Source: Deltaproteobacteria bacterium
GTDB taxonomy: Bacteria; Myxococcota; JACRCW01
Length of the DNA: 64,000 nucleotides
Assembly: GCA_016218805.1 (NCBI GenBank)
Contig: JACRCW010000080.1
Location: 91,055-155,054, forward strand
Reading direction: 5' to 3'
Made by a program: the position numbers and the translations under genes. The notes under the pieces are model-generated. The model made no database searches. It was not told the DNA's origin and saw only the letters and a list, made by a program, of their open reading frames with translations. The stretch's first letter is position 1, and each line of letters opens with the position of its first letter. This document shows positions 45,901 to 54,313 of this stretch, piece by piece.

Positions 45901-48143
45901 TCAACGTTCCCGATGGCATCCGTGGCCACGATGGTGACCGTGTGCAACGCGCTGGAAAGCCCGTTGTACGTCACGGTTCCGCCGTCGCACGCCGCCGCTG
46001 TCCCGGAGTCCAGCGTGCACTGGAACGTGCACGGCGCCTTGCTGCACGTGAAGTTGAACGTTGCCGACGTCGCGTTGGTCGTTGAACCGGCAGCCGGCCC
46101 GGAGGTCAGCGTCGTCGTGGGCCGCACCGTGTCCACCGTCCAGTTGCGCGTGGTGGCCGGCGTTTCAACGTTCCCGATGGCATCCGTGGCCACGATGGTG
46201 ACCGCGTGCAACGCGCTGGAAAGCCCGTTGTACGTCACGGTTCCGCTGTCGCACGCCGCCGCTGTCCCCGAGTCCAGCGTGCACTGGAAGGTGCACGGCG
46301 CCTTGCTGCACGTGAAGTTGAACGTTGCCGACGTCGCGTTGACGGTGGAGCCCGCGGACGGGCCGCCCGTGATGGTCGTCGTGGGCCTGACGGTGTCCAC
46401 GGTCCACGTCCGCGTGGCGGCAGCGAGCGCCGGGTTGGCCGCGGCATCCGTCGCCTGGACGCTGAACGTGTGCGCGCCGTTCGACAGGCCCGCGTAGGTC
46501 TCCGTCCCCGTTGAGCAGTCCACCGCGGGCTGGGCGTCCAACTGGCACATGAACGAGCAGGCGAGGCTCTCCCCGTCGCACGAGAAGGTAAAGGTGGCGG
46601 ATGCCTGGTTGGTGGTACTCCCCGCGGCAGGACCGCTCTGGATGGTCGTCGTGGGGAAACTGGTGTCCACCGTCCAGGTCACCGACGGAGGCGCCAGCTC
46701 CACGTTCCCCGCGGTGTCCGTGGCGGTCACCAAGAACGTGTGCGAACCCTCCGCGAGGCCCGTGTAGTCCTGCGGGCTGGTGCACGCTGTCGCCGCGCCG
46801 GAATCAAGCTGGCAGGTGAACGTGCCCGGCTTGGTGGAGCTGAACGAGAACGACGCGGTGATCAGCGCGGTGGGGTTGGCGGGCTGGGAAGTGATGGTCG
46901 TCGACGGTCCGGAAAGATCCACCTGCCAGGTGAAGGTGCTGGCGGAAACCTCCGGGTTCCCCGCGGCATCCGTCGCCAGCACGCGGAACGTGTGGCTGCC
47001 CGCGCCGCCGACGTCGGCGTACACCATGGGGCTGGTGCAGGGAGCGGCGGCGCCGGTGTCCAGCTGACAGGTGAAGGTGGAACCCGCCTCGGCGGAGAAC
47101 GTGAAGGTGGCTCCCTGCTGGCTGGTGGGGTCCGCCGGGTGCGTCAGGATCGTCGTCACCGGGGGTGTGAGGTCGATGGTCCACGTGAACGTGGGCGGAT
47201 TGGTGTCCGCATTGCCGGAGGCGTCCGTGGCCACCACGGTGAACTGGTGAGACCCCGCGGCGAGGCCCGTGTAGGACGCGCTCCCGCTGCTGCATGCGCC
47301 GAACGGCCCCGAGTCCAGCCGGCACTGAAAGGTGACCGGGGTTTCTGACGAGGAGAAGGTGAACGTCGCCAGGGTGAGGTTCGTGGTGGCGGCGGGATGC
47401 GTGTCGATACTGGTCTGCGGGGCCGTGAGGTCAACGGACCACACGAAGGACGCGGGCGCGCCGGTGAGGCCACCCGCCGCGGCGCGCACGTTGAAGGTGT
47501 GCAGGCCGGGGCCCACGGTGACGGAGTGTGGGCTGGTGCACGCAGTGAAGGTCACGCTGTCGAGGGCGCATTCGAACGTGCAGCCGGTGGCACCCGTGCA
47601 ACTGAAGGTGAATTGCGGGTTGGGCTGGTTGCTCTGTGCCGCGGGGGCGCTGTCCAGCACGGCGACCGGGGGCGTGGCGCCCGACGACGAAGGCGCCGCG
47701 GAGGAACTGGGAGCGGCGCTCGAGGAGGATGCAGCCGCGCTGGAAGACGGGACCTCACTGGACGACGGGGCCGCACTGGACGACGGTACCGCGCTCGACG
47801 AAAGGACCGCGCTCGACGAGAGGACCGCACTGGAGGACGGGACCGCACTGGAGGACTGTCCCATCCCCGAGGAGGAAACCTGCGCCGAGGTGGCGGTGCC
47901 GGAAGAGCCCCCCGCGGATGAGGACACGAGGGCGCTGGCCGAGGACGCGCCCGCGCTTGACGACGGCGTTGCACCGCTGGAGCTGTCGGGCAGGCCGCTG
48001 GAGGAGGACGCGGGGACGGAGCCGTCGGTCTGCGTCGCGCCCGCGTCCGCCGGGACGTCGGAGGCGAACGGGAAGAGTAACTCGCAGGAAGCAGTGAACG
48101 CGACAAGCGCGGACTGCAGCAGGACACGGTGAACGCGGCGCAT
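42969..48143 (-). CDS. Giant lipoprotein with Ser-rich stalk, 10 Ig-like and 14 RCC1-like repeats
   Basis: 1724 residues. Lipobox-like signal peptide (LVAFTASC), then a Ser/Ala/Pro stalk of about 130 residues built of repeated six-residue SSSAVP-type units. Next come ten Ig-like domains of about 85-90 residues (each has a Cys...LD...C motif, an ATDAxGN strand and a TWTVD end), and 14 RCC1-type repeats (CALTSTGGVKCWG..., CAVVSGAVTCWGRGTSGQLG) that would make two seven-bladed propellers. Each RCC1-like repeat has its own Cys pair. It is a long cell-surface adhesin or binding rod. Start ATG 48143 has GGAGG six bases upstream. Confidence 0.9.
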   Translation of the reverse strand: MRRVHRVLLQSALVAFTASCELLFPFASDVPADAGATQTDGSVPASSSSGLPDSSSGATPSSSAGASSASALVSSSAGGSSGTATSAQVSSSGMGQSSSAVPSSSAVLSSSAVLSSSAVPSSSAAPSSSEVPSSSAAASSSSAAPSSSAAPSSSGATPPVAVLDSAPAAQSNQPNPQFTFSCTGATGCTFECALDSVTFTACTSPHSVTVGPGLHTFNVRAAAGGLTGAPASFVWSVDLTAPQTSIDTHPAATTNLTLATFTFSSSETPVTFQCRLDSGPFGACSSGSASYTGLAAGSHQFTVVATDASGNADTNPPTFTWTIDLTPPVTTILTHPADPTSQQGATFTFSAEAGSTFTCQLDTGAAAPCTSPMVYADVGGAGSHTFRVLATDAAGNPEVSASTFTWQVDLSGPSTTITSQPANPTALITASFSFSSTKPGTFTCQLDSGAATACTSPQDYTGLAEGSHTFLVTATDTAGNVELAPPSVTWTVDTSFPTTTIQSGPAAGSTTNQASATFTFSCDGESLACSFMCQLDAQPAVDCSTGTETYAGLSNGAHTFSVQATDAAANPALAAATRTWTVDTVRPTTTITGGPSAGSTVNATSATFNFTCSKAPCTFQCTLDSGTAAACDSGTVTYNGLSSALHAVTIVATDAIGNVETPATTRNWTVDTVRPTTTLTSGPAAGSTTNATSATFNFTCSKAPCTFQCTLDSGTAAACDGGTVTYNGLSSALHTVTIVATDAIGNVESPATTRNWTVDAVPPVTTITNGPAAGSTTTSTTAVFTFTCNKSPCTFQCTLDSGAAAACNGGTVSYGSLSSASHTVTVVATDALGNVESPAAARTWTVDTTPPTTTISGAPADPFNQATASFTLSCNESGCTYECDLDGGGFSSCTSPVSYTSLAEGSHTFSVRATDPMAHVESPAATYTWMIDRTPADTVILTGPALDAFASPVTFTFSSPDAAASFTCRMDGGAFAACTSGQSFTVSNTASHRFEVASVDAAGNQDPSPDAWTFTNAWQAASLSHGAMHQCAVTLTGTAKCWGAGYVGQLGNKDTRLLSAVPDEVALGGATVTRVATGGGIMGNAASYSCALTSTGGVKCWGSFAGGATPTDVTGLTSGVSAITVGAGHACALMTATGGVKCWGNNANGQLGDTSTSFSAAPVDVTGLTSGVTAVEAGANHTCAIVAGDVMCWGANGSGQLGTGGTLEEHQPAALAVSLSGVVQLSLGALHSCARTAGGGLKCWGANFSGQVGDGTQGDALQPTDVSGLTSGALQVSAGTYHTCAVVTGNTIKCWGGNASGQLGDPSLLDVLVPQAVPGVASAQEVAAGGGDLYETGYTVVRLAGGGLVVLGENVWGTAGTGTAGTKSTVHAVAGAGGAVSAVSPGTYHGCAVAAGAAQCWGKNDRGQLGNGSTRASPSLVSVSTLDSGVTSVAAGLAHSCAVQSGAARCWGAGYALGDNVGAPSATPVSVFGLGSGVASVVAGDNHACALLSSGEVRCWGAGTDGQLGDGAQADSLVPVAVTGIGANATSVAAGGAFTCAVVSGAVTCWGRGTSGQLGDGNGTSSVLPVPVSGLTTGWVAVTAGSSHACARSATEVRCWGAGSNGQLGDGLRTGHNAPVVVSGFAGVTLVSAGGRATCGMLASGAVWCTGDNYYGTFMDGGSGGGNAPVPSRVSLVSVLALGRGQQACVVIGGTLSCAGEGSHGRLGDGTAFFTTPQPVLGMP
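45877..46404. repeat. In-frame 264-base tandem repeat within the Ig-like region
   Basis: Two nearly identical copies start at 45877 and 46141 (period 264 bases = 88 codons), beginning CAGTTGCGCGTGGTGGCC on the plus strand. They encode Ig-like repeats 6 and 7, which differ at only about eight residues. The rest of the array is more diverged, so these two look like a recent duplication or gene conversion. Confidence 0.85.
47737..47866. repeat. 18-base coding repeats of the Ser-rich stalk
   Basis: Imperfect units of GCACTGGACGACGGGACC type, read on the minus strand as SSSAVP-like hexapeptides, seven or so in a row. Such short in-frame repeats readily change copy number, which would change stalk length without frameshift. 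Confidence 0.7.
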
Positions 48144-48554
48144 GCACGCCTCCGTTGGCCCACGGAACAATGGGCGGGACGCATGCATACTCCCGTGCTC
48201 GTCAGGTTGACCACCCGCGCCCTTCAGTTGGTCCCGTGTGCGGAGGACGCCCGCGGACCTCCACCGCGCGCGCGTCCCTGGGGGCCAGCGCAAACAGACA
48301 CAAATGCAGTGAAAGCCCGGGTCATCAAAGGGCACCAACCGGTGGCTGCCGCACGTCCGCAGCACCGCGGAGTGGTTCACGTTCTGCCGCCGTCGCGCGG
48401 CCTCCCCCGCCGTTGCCGTTTGCGTCGCACTGAGAAGGTTGTGCCACTGCACCCGGCACGCCGCAGGACTGTGCCATGGCGCGCGTGTCGGCCAACGAGT
48501 TGCGGCCACGAGTGCCGATTGGGGCGCGGTCCTCGGCCTGCTATGGCTTGCCCC
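48144..48554. other. Intergenic stretch, no gene seen
   Basis: Holds the promoters of the giant lipoprotein (minus) and of the small lipoprotein (plus). No open frame with coding character or recognisable motif. Confidence 0.4.
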
Positions 48555-49019
48555 ATGAAGGCCGCGTCCATCTCGTGGGTTCTGCTCCTCCTCTGCGGTG
48601 TCTCCAACTGCCGGCGCGATTCCCCCACCCGCTCAACCGCCGCGCCAGCGGTCGCCGAGGCGGCGCCGGCGGTGGCCCTGGCCGAGGATCCCCGGGTGGC
48701 CCGGTTTCGCGCGGACATGCAGCGCGTTGAACCCGCGGCTCCGCCGCAGCGGATCGAGGAGGAAGTCGCGAAGTTCGCCGCCAACCTCGCGCGTGCCGGG
48801 ACCCAGCCCTACCCCGCGTCGCACGCCAGCTGCCTGAAGGAGACCTCGGGTCGCCCAGCGTATGACTGCACGCTGGTGGCCGGTGACGTCATCAGGCCGA
48901 CCTGGTTTGAAGCCTGCAAGCGCGCCGGCGGTGCGGTGTTGACGTCAAATGTGCCCCCCAACACGCCGCTCCACTACGACGGGGAGTTCTGCACCAAGAC
49001 GTTCCGCGTGGGCGAATGA
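48555..49019 (+). CDS. Small lipoprotein, function unknown
   Basis: 154 residues. Signal peptide (KAASISWVLLLLCGVSNC) with a Cys in lipobox position, Ala/Pro/Val linker, then a compact soluble domain with four Cys (SCLKETSGRPAYDC..., ACKRAGG..., EFC) and no family I know. ATG 48555 fits the signal; ATG 48543 is possible. Confidence 0.65.
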   Translation: MKAASISWVLLLLCGVSNCRRDSPTRSTAAPAVAEAAPAVALAEDPRVARFRADMQRVEPAAPPQRIEEEVAKFAANLARAGTQPYPASHASCLKETSGRPAYDCTLVAGDVIRPTWFEACKRAGGAVLTSNVPPNTPLHYDGEFCTKTFRVGE

Positions 49020-49103
49020 GGGACGCCGTGGAGAATGCAGCGCGGGGTGCAGCGCCCCGGCAGGCTGCCGCTCCCACGCGTTGCTGGAACCTGTTGCTGG
49101 AAC

Positions 49104-50612
49104 CTACGGAAGGGTTTCCAGTCTTTCGATCCGCCAGAAGCGCGCGACCCCGGTCTCCACCCAGCCGGCCACGTACAGCGTCCGCCCGGACACTCCCAAC
49201 GACGTCACGGCGCTGCCGGTACCGGACACCCGGTGGTAGGACTGCCTGCCGCCAAACACCGGCGCAGGATAGCCGTCAGCCGTAAACGCTTCGATGTGCC
49301 AGTGATTCTCGGAGCGCCCCGCGATGAACTGCGTGCCGACCCCGACGGCGACGGCCGCCACCGATCCCGACGGAGGCCGCTCCGACCGGCCCGAGTAGTT
49401 CATCGGCGTGTCCGAGTTCAGCCCGCACTCCGTTGCGGTTTCCGAAAGGCGCCAATTGCCGAACTGCTCCTCGACCCCAATCAGCGCGCCGTTTCCGTTG
49501 TCCGCCATCGAGGTGATCTTCGACAGGTGCGTGCTGTTGGGAATGACCCATGCGCACGCCACTCCCGCGTCATCTGCCCGGTATTCCACCAGGCAGGCCC
49601 GCCCACCGTCCGGCGTGTTGCACTCGCCGCCCACCAGCACTTGTCCGGTACCAAGCTCGACGAGCGCGTGGGCCCGTTCCAGGCCGCGGGTGGCCGTCCG
49701 GTAGGAAGCGCGACCACCGCCAAAGGACGGCTCCAGGGCACCGTCGCCCACGTTGCGTCGCTCCACCACCCACTCCGTCCCCGCGTCGGTGTGGGACCAG
49801 CCCACGGCGTAGAGGTCCGGACCGTTCCCCACCGCCAGGCTGGACAGGCCACCGTCTCCCTGGAGGATTCCGTTGACCCCGAACGCGTTGTCCAAGGCGC
49901 CGGACTCACGCGTGCGCTTGTGGATTCGCCAGGTGGTGTCGTTGCTGAGGCCAATGAACAGTGAGTCCGCGTCCGCGGCGATGGAACGCGCTGCCAATCC
50001 CTCGCTGTTGGAGGCCACGCCACCATCGCTTCCGAACGAGGTGATGAGCGCGCCGTTGGTGCCGCGCCGCGCCTCCACGCGCAGGTCCGCGTTGTTCAGA
50101 ATCCCGGCGATGTACAGGATCGGTGTTCCGCCGTCAGGGGAGTGGAGCGCGAGCACGGGTGCGGGAGAAGAGTTGTTGGTCACGGTCAGCTCCACCGACC
50201 ACACCGGTCCATAGGACGACGACGGCACCGAGGAGGACGGGGCCGCCGACGCGCCGGTGCCACCCGAAGACGGAACCCCGGACGAGGTGGCGGCCCCCGA
50301 CGACGACGACGGCGATGCGGATGACGTGCTGCTCGCCTGTGAGGACGCGGCGCTGCCGCCGGACGACGACGGCGCTGCGGACGAGGTGGTGGCCGTCTGT
50401 GAGGTTGCGGCGCTGCTGCCGAACGACGTTGACGGCGCTGCACCCGACGACGATGACCCGCCTTCCCCTGGCGCGCACCGCCCGCCGTTGCAGACCCGCC
50501 CGGCCGCGCAGTCGTTGTCGTCGTGGCACCGCCCCGCCGGCCAGGGGAGGAGGGAGCATCCCTGGAGGAACGCGAACATGACCCAGGCAACGCGAATCCA
50601 GCGCAGGTGCAC
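49104..50612 (-). CDS. Lipoprotein with Ser-rich linker and delta-60-type propeller repeats (module protein B, copy 2)
   Basis: 502 residues from a GTG with GAGGAGG just upstream. Lipobox LQGC, then DDNDCAAGRVCNGGRC (Cys-rich, like copy 1), a Ser/Ala/Thr linker of about 85 residues, and a propeller whose blades carry the delta-60 pattern (GTNGALITSFGSDGGV, ESGALDNAFGVNGIL, GDGALEPSFGGGRASY). Surface protein of unknown function. It follows the TolB-like gene by 9 bases, the order seen at two other loci. Confidence 0.85.
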   Translation of the reverse strand: MHLRWIRVAWVMFAFLQGCSLLPWPAGRCHDDNDCAAGRVCNGGRCAPGEGGSSSSGAAPSTSFGSSAATSQTATTSSAAPSSSGGSAASSQASSTSSASPSSSSGAATSSGVPSSGGTGASAAPSSSVPSSSYGPVWSVELTVTNNSSPAPVLALHSPDGGTPILYIAGILNNADLRVEARRGTNGALITSFGSDGGVASNSEGLAARSIAADADSLFIGLSNDTTWRIHKRTRESGALDNAFGVNGILQGDGGLSSLAVGNGPDLYAVGWSHTDAGTEWVVERRNVGDGALEPSFGGGRASYRTATRGLERAHALVELGTGQVLVGGECNTPDGGRACLVEYRADDAGVACAWVIPNSTHLSKITSMADNGNGALIGVEEQFGNWRLSETATECGLNSDTPMNYSGRSERPPSGSVAAVAVGVGTQFIAGRSENHWHIEAFTADGYPAPVFGGRQSYHRVSGTGSAVTSLGVSGRTLYVAGWVETGVARFWRIERLETLP

Positions 50613-50621
50613 GCTTCCTCC

Positions 50622-51398
50622 TCACATTGCAAACGACACCGCCGTGGCGCCCACGCCCACCGCGATGCCGGCGAGAACCCCGACGGCGGCGACGGCACCC
50701 ATCGCCAGCGCGCCCAGGAGTGCGGCCTGCAGCAGGTCACGACGCGTTTCCGCACCGTACGCGAGCGCCGCGTAGCCCAGCACCGTCCCGGCCGCGGCCA
50801 CGGCGAGCGCACCCAGCACCGCTCCGGCGGCGGCCAACGCAAACCCGCCAAGCCCGCCGGCGCGCAACGGCCACTGAAGGGGGGCCCGTGCCGCCACCGC
50901 AGGTTCCTTCCGCTGCAGGCGTGCCTCGGCGAGCAGTTCGATAACGGACGGCGCGATGGCGTCGTACAGGACGCGGGCGTCCAACCCCTTCACGGCGCGG
51001 CTCACCAGGCCTTCGGTGGCGGCGCTACGCACGTTGATGATCTTGATGTTCAGGATCCACCCGTCGGGAAGGCGGCCGACCGCGGCGGTCAGCAGCAGGT
51101 CCACGCCCATGGAGTTGGCGATCTCCGACATGCAGCTCGTCTTGTCGCAATCCACCAGCTGCCGCTGGGACTCAAACCCCAGCGCCGCCGCGACGTCCGA
51201 CGCGGAGACCACGCGCGCGAACCGCCCCTCCCGGCGCAGGACCTGGACGATGTTGTCGCCCAGCAGTTCCGCCAGTTCCTTGCTTGCTCCCTCTTTGGCG
51301 GCCACCTCGAGAACTGCGATGGCGGGCGCCTGGGCGCCAGGCGCGGGCGGCGCCGCGGCGTGGAGTACAACGGCGAGGAGGGCGGACGCGAGCATCAC
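50622..51398 (-). CDS. Exported TolB-N-like protein with membrane anchor (module protein A, copy 2)
   Basis: 258 residues. Signal peptide (LASALLAVVLHAAAPPAPG), TolB-N-like domain with strand/helix order (IAVLEVAAKEGASKELAELLGDNI, FARVVSASDVAAALGFES), the family Cys pair CDKTSC with following SEIANSMGVDLLLTAAVGRL, then about 85 residues of C-terminal hydrophobic helices (three segments). The same core appears in the genes at 21.7, 55.4 and 62.2 kb. Function unknown. A lipoprotein gene follows 9 bases downstream. Confidence 0.8.
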   Translation of the reverse strand: MMLASALLAVVLHAAAPPAPGAQAPAIAVLEVAAKEGASKELAELLGDNIVQVLRREGRFARVVSASDVAAALGFESQRQLVDCDKTSCMSEIANSMGVDLLLTAAVGRLPDGWILNIKIINVRSAATEGLVSRAVKGLDARVLYDAIAPSVIELLAEARLQRKEPAVAARAPLQWPLRAGGLGGFALAAAGAVLGALAVAAAGTVLGYAALAYGAETRRDLLQAALLGALAMGAVAAVGVLAGIAVGVGATAVSFAM

Positions 51399-52130
51399 TG
51401 GGATGAAGCCCCGCGACCGACGACGGTGTCAAGGCCGACGTGTGGCGCAACGGGCCGCTGGGCCCACGTCTCCGCGAACACACACTCGTGCTGCGCGTCA
51501 CCGGTCACCAGGGCACGTTCTCGCGTCACCGCTCACTGCGAACTCAAAGTCCGTGATCCCCGGCGCGATGGCGCGGAACGAGACGGCTTCCATCGCGACA
51601 CGTACCGCGCGCCATCCGGCAGCGCCCGTGGCCAGTTCCTTCTGGATGTGCTTCAACACGTCGCCACGCGGCGCCCGCGGGCTGCAGCGGGATGTCCGGG
51701 ATGCGCCTGGTCCTGGATGCACGCGGTCACCTGCGTATCCCGCCGCATTTCCCGCGTTTTGTCGGGTCGAACCGCAGGATGCGTTCCTTCAGGCGCGCCC
51801 ACGGCGTGCGGGTCGGCGCTTCGCGGTCCCCGTCGGGAGGTCACGTCCCGAACCCCACCCGTCGGCGGCATGGTCTTGCGGGCGCCGCGCGGCTCAGCTC
51901 GCCGTGTGCACGCCCTGCGCACGCCTGGGTGCCAGACCTGCATGCAGTCAAATGAACGCCCTCAAGAGCTGTCGGTAGTTCGGAAATCCCCGGTAGCGGC
52001 GGCACCCGCAGCCGCCGCATGGGCGTGCGTTGTTTGACGTTGTCACGTGCCGCGGCGGGTACAGGCCGCGCGGCCCGCGTGCATCTGCAGATGCGTGGCA
52101 GGGTTCAGGCACTGTGACGGCGGGTGCGTA
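51399..52130. other. Long stretch with no intact gene
   Basis: A minus-strand fragment (51498-51722, containing HIQKELATGAAGWRAVRVAM and FRAIAPGITDFEFAVSGDA) has coding character but no proper start or known family. Everything else looks like decayed sequence. Confidence 0.4.
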
Positions 52131-52566
52131 TCAGGCAACCAGCGGGTTCTTCCACCGCAACCCGGGGAAGCGGCCCATGGTCGCATCCGCCGAGCACAGC
52201 AAGGCATTGTGCTCTATGGCCACGGCCGCGAGGTGAGCGTCCGTGGTCAAGCTGCCAGCGACGCCCACCGTCTCAAGAAGGCCCAGCCACAGGTCGAGAT
52301 GCCGTGGACCAGGGTCGAGGAAGCGCACAGCCGAACCCCGTTCCCGTGGCCTGATGCACGCGGACGCGGCCCTCACGGTGAGTGGATTCGCAAGAACCCC
52401 CGGGTGCGTGGTCATCCGCATGAACCCCATGACGACCACCCACGGAATTCCAACATCATCCACCCCGCCGACCGTTGACTCCCACCCAGCGCGCGCCATC
52501 TGACCTGCGCGCGGCGCGCTTCAGGGCCGCCGCGACGTCGTCGTCAAGGGTGAGCGTGGTCCGCAT
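52131..52566 (-). pseudogene. Deletion remnant of a vapBC toxin-antitoxin pair
   Basis: The antitoxin start is intact: MRTTLTLDDDVAAALKRAAR from ATG 52566, the RHH-type VapB N-terminus, running to a stop at 52456 after only 36 residues. Directly downstream and in another frame is the C-terminal half of a PIN-domain VapC toxin (IPWVVVMGFMRMTTHPGV ... LTTDAHLAAVAIEHNALLC, MGRFPGLRWKNPL). The end of vapB and the first third of vapC, including the first catalytic Asp, are missing. Only the later Asp residues of the PIN site remain, so it should be inactive. Confidence 0.8.
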
Positions 52567-52570
52567 GCAG

Positions 52571-52582
52571 GCATCATGATGC
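52571..52582. promoter_or_regulatory. Palindrome 4 bases upstream of the vapB start
   Basis: GCATCATGATGC, a perfect 12-base palindrome, followed by ATGATG/TTGATG-rich sequence. VapB-type antitoxins bind palindromes at this position to repress their own operon, so this is a surviving operator candidate. Confidence 0.6.
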
Positions 52583-52883
52583 TTGATGATGTTGATGTCC
52601 AAGTGCATGGGCGTGCCGTGCCATGGCTTCCGCTGGCGAAACAGGGCGCGCTGCCCGTCCGGTTCCGCGCGCGAATGGAACAGCGCCACGGCCGTGGCAG
52701 AACCAGAGGGGATGTCGTCGTCCGCCGCCACGAGCGCACAACGCCCGTCACCGCACGCCGGCGGGGCGGGCTTCCACGCCGCACACCCCTCGGGCGCGAG
52801 CAGAGCCCACCTCCTTGGGAACCCTGCGGTTTGAGCCGCTGCAACCTCAGACCGGAAAGCGGCCACCACCAGGACGGCGCATG

Positions 52884-53771
52884 TCACAGGCCCTTCTTTT
52901 CAGCCCAGCCGACAAGTGTCTGCGCCAGCGTAGGCCCAACAACGGCGAGATCGTGACCTACTCCCGGATAGACCGTGCTCTCGACGTCGATTCCCCCCGC
53001 GCGCAGTTGCTGAAGTTCGCGTTGCTGCCGATCCAGGTCCACCTCATCCAGCGCACCGTTCACGAATAGGACCGGCCAGCGGGCGCTGGCGAGATGCACC
53101 CGGGGGTCGTAGTCGAGTTGGCTGCTCCAGAAGCGGTACGTGTGGCCCCAAAAGTCGCGGTCGACGCTCGTGGGCTCCGCGTCCACCAACGCAAGAGCCT
53201 GCTCGAGTTGTTCGCGCGTGTACGGAATCCTGGGTCCCGGCCTATGGGACGCGGCCCACAGCAAATCCTCCCGGAACGGCGTGACGCTGCCCGCGAGGCA
53301 GATCACACCCACCGTGCGCGCTGGATAGCGGGCGGCGATTTCATGGGCGACCTGCGTCCCTTCCGACGCCGCCACGACAAGCAGCTTGCGCATCCCGCGT
53401 CGATCGAGGTCGTCGACCACGGCGACCAGCTCGGAGAGCCGCTGCCCGCGGCTGTCCGCTCGGTGGAACGCGGCGGCGTCCGCCAAGAACATCTTCTCCG
53501 GATAGGCCACCACAAAGCCCTTGAGGGTCGCTTCCGCGGCCAGACCGAAGTGGCGCGAGGCCGGTTCCCGCCCCGTGCCGGCCACATAGAGGACCACTTT
53601 CTCCCAGCTCCGCCGGTCGTCCGGCACGCCCACGAAATAACGAGGCTGGCCCTGCCCCATTTCAACCGGCACGATCGCGAGGCGAATGCGGTGACGGCAA
53701 CCTGGCGTCGCGGAAATCAGTGTAAGCGCGACCAGCGACGCTTGAGTCGAGAAGCGCGCCAAGGACGCCAT
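52884..53771 (-). CDS. Alpha/beta-hydrolase-like lipoprotein
   Basis: 295 residues. N-terminal signal with a Cys at its end (LTLISATPGC). Core: VVLYVAGTG (oxyanion strand), nucleophile-like AASEGTQVA with Ser in place of the canonical GxSxG, catalytic-type Asp in NGALDEVD and His in GVGHDL. Likely an esterase or thioesterase-like hydrolase outside the cytoplasm; the atypical elbow (A-S-E-G) means activity is not assured. ATG 53771 has GGAGG six bases upstream. Confidence 0.8.
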   Translation of the reverse strand: MASLARFSTQASLVALTLISATPGCRHRIRLAIVPVEMGQGQPRYFVGVPDDRRSWEKVVLYVAGTGREPASRHFGLAAEATLKGFVVAYPEKMFLADAAAFHRADSRGQRLSELVAVVDDLDRRGMRKLLVVAASEGTQVAHEIAARYPARTVGVICLAGSVTPFREDLLWAASHRPGPRIPYTREQLEQALALVDAEPTSVDRDFWGHTYRFWSSQLDYDPRVHLASARWPVLFVNGALDEVDLDRQQRELQQLRAGGIDVESTVYPGVGHDLAVVGPTLAQTLVGWAEKKGL

Positions 53772-53989
53772 CGGAATCCTCCAGATGCAATCAGCCGCCG
53801 GCCACGCGTCAATCTTGCGCGCTTTCCGTTGCCTGTCCATCCTGGCGGCTGGCGCTGGCGCTGTGACGTCGCACTTGGCCGGCGGGCCGCGAGGAAATCA
53901 CGTTCAGCAAGTATCCCCTGCCGCTCCAAAGCCGCTGTGTTGTTGGCCGTTCTACGAGCGGCATTGTGGGCTACCTGACGGTGGCAGCC

Positions 53990-54200
53990 GTAACACCAAC
54001 GTGAGTTGTTCCACCGGCGTGTCCTCGCGTTCCTGGTGGCTGATGTGCTCCCTCCTTGTGCTCCGCCACCGCCCGAATCGAATCACTGCGCCGAGGTGGC
54101 GCCGAAGTTCCCCGTACAGCTTCTTCTTGCGGCATTCCGGACTGAAGACGATGTGGTCGCCCCCATTTCGTGTTGGCGAGGTTGTCGTACAATCCATGGA
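53990..54200 (-). mobile_element. IS200/IS605-family TnpA remnant
   Basis: The start of TnpA reads in one frame (DNLANTKWG) and continues after a frameshift in another (DHIVFSPECRKKKLYGELRR). Then the protein jumps to its C-terminal end (HQEREDTPVEQLTL). The central part, including the catalytic HUH histidines and the Tyr, is gone, so the element is dead. It lies in the most rearranged part of the window. Confidence 0.8.
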
Positions 54201-54313
54201 AACTCCCTTGTGGCTTTGCGCTGCTCACGAGGGGGTTTCTGTGGATCACTCCCGGACAGGTCAAACGCTGGACGCCTCCCCGGCAGAGCCGCGGGTTCGC
54301 ATTGGATGCTCGT

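Noticed and set aside
45877..46404. CRISPR-like direct repeats
   Set aside because: Period is 264 bases, in frame with coding Ig domains, and there are no spacers or cas genes.
45168..46497. Long plus-strand frames over the Ig-repeat region
   Set aside because: Repeated only because the coding strand is repeated; there is no start signal or family, and they are antisense to the giant lipoprotein.
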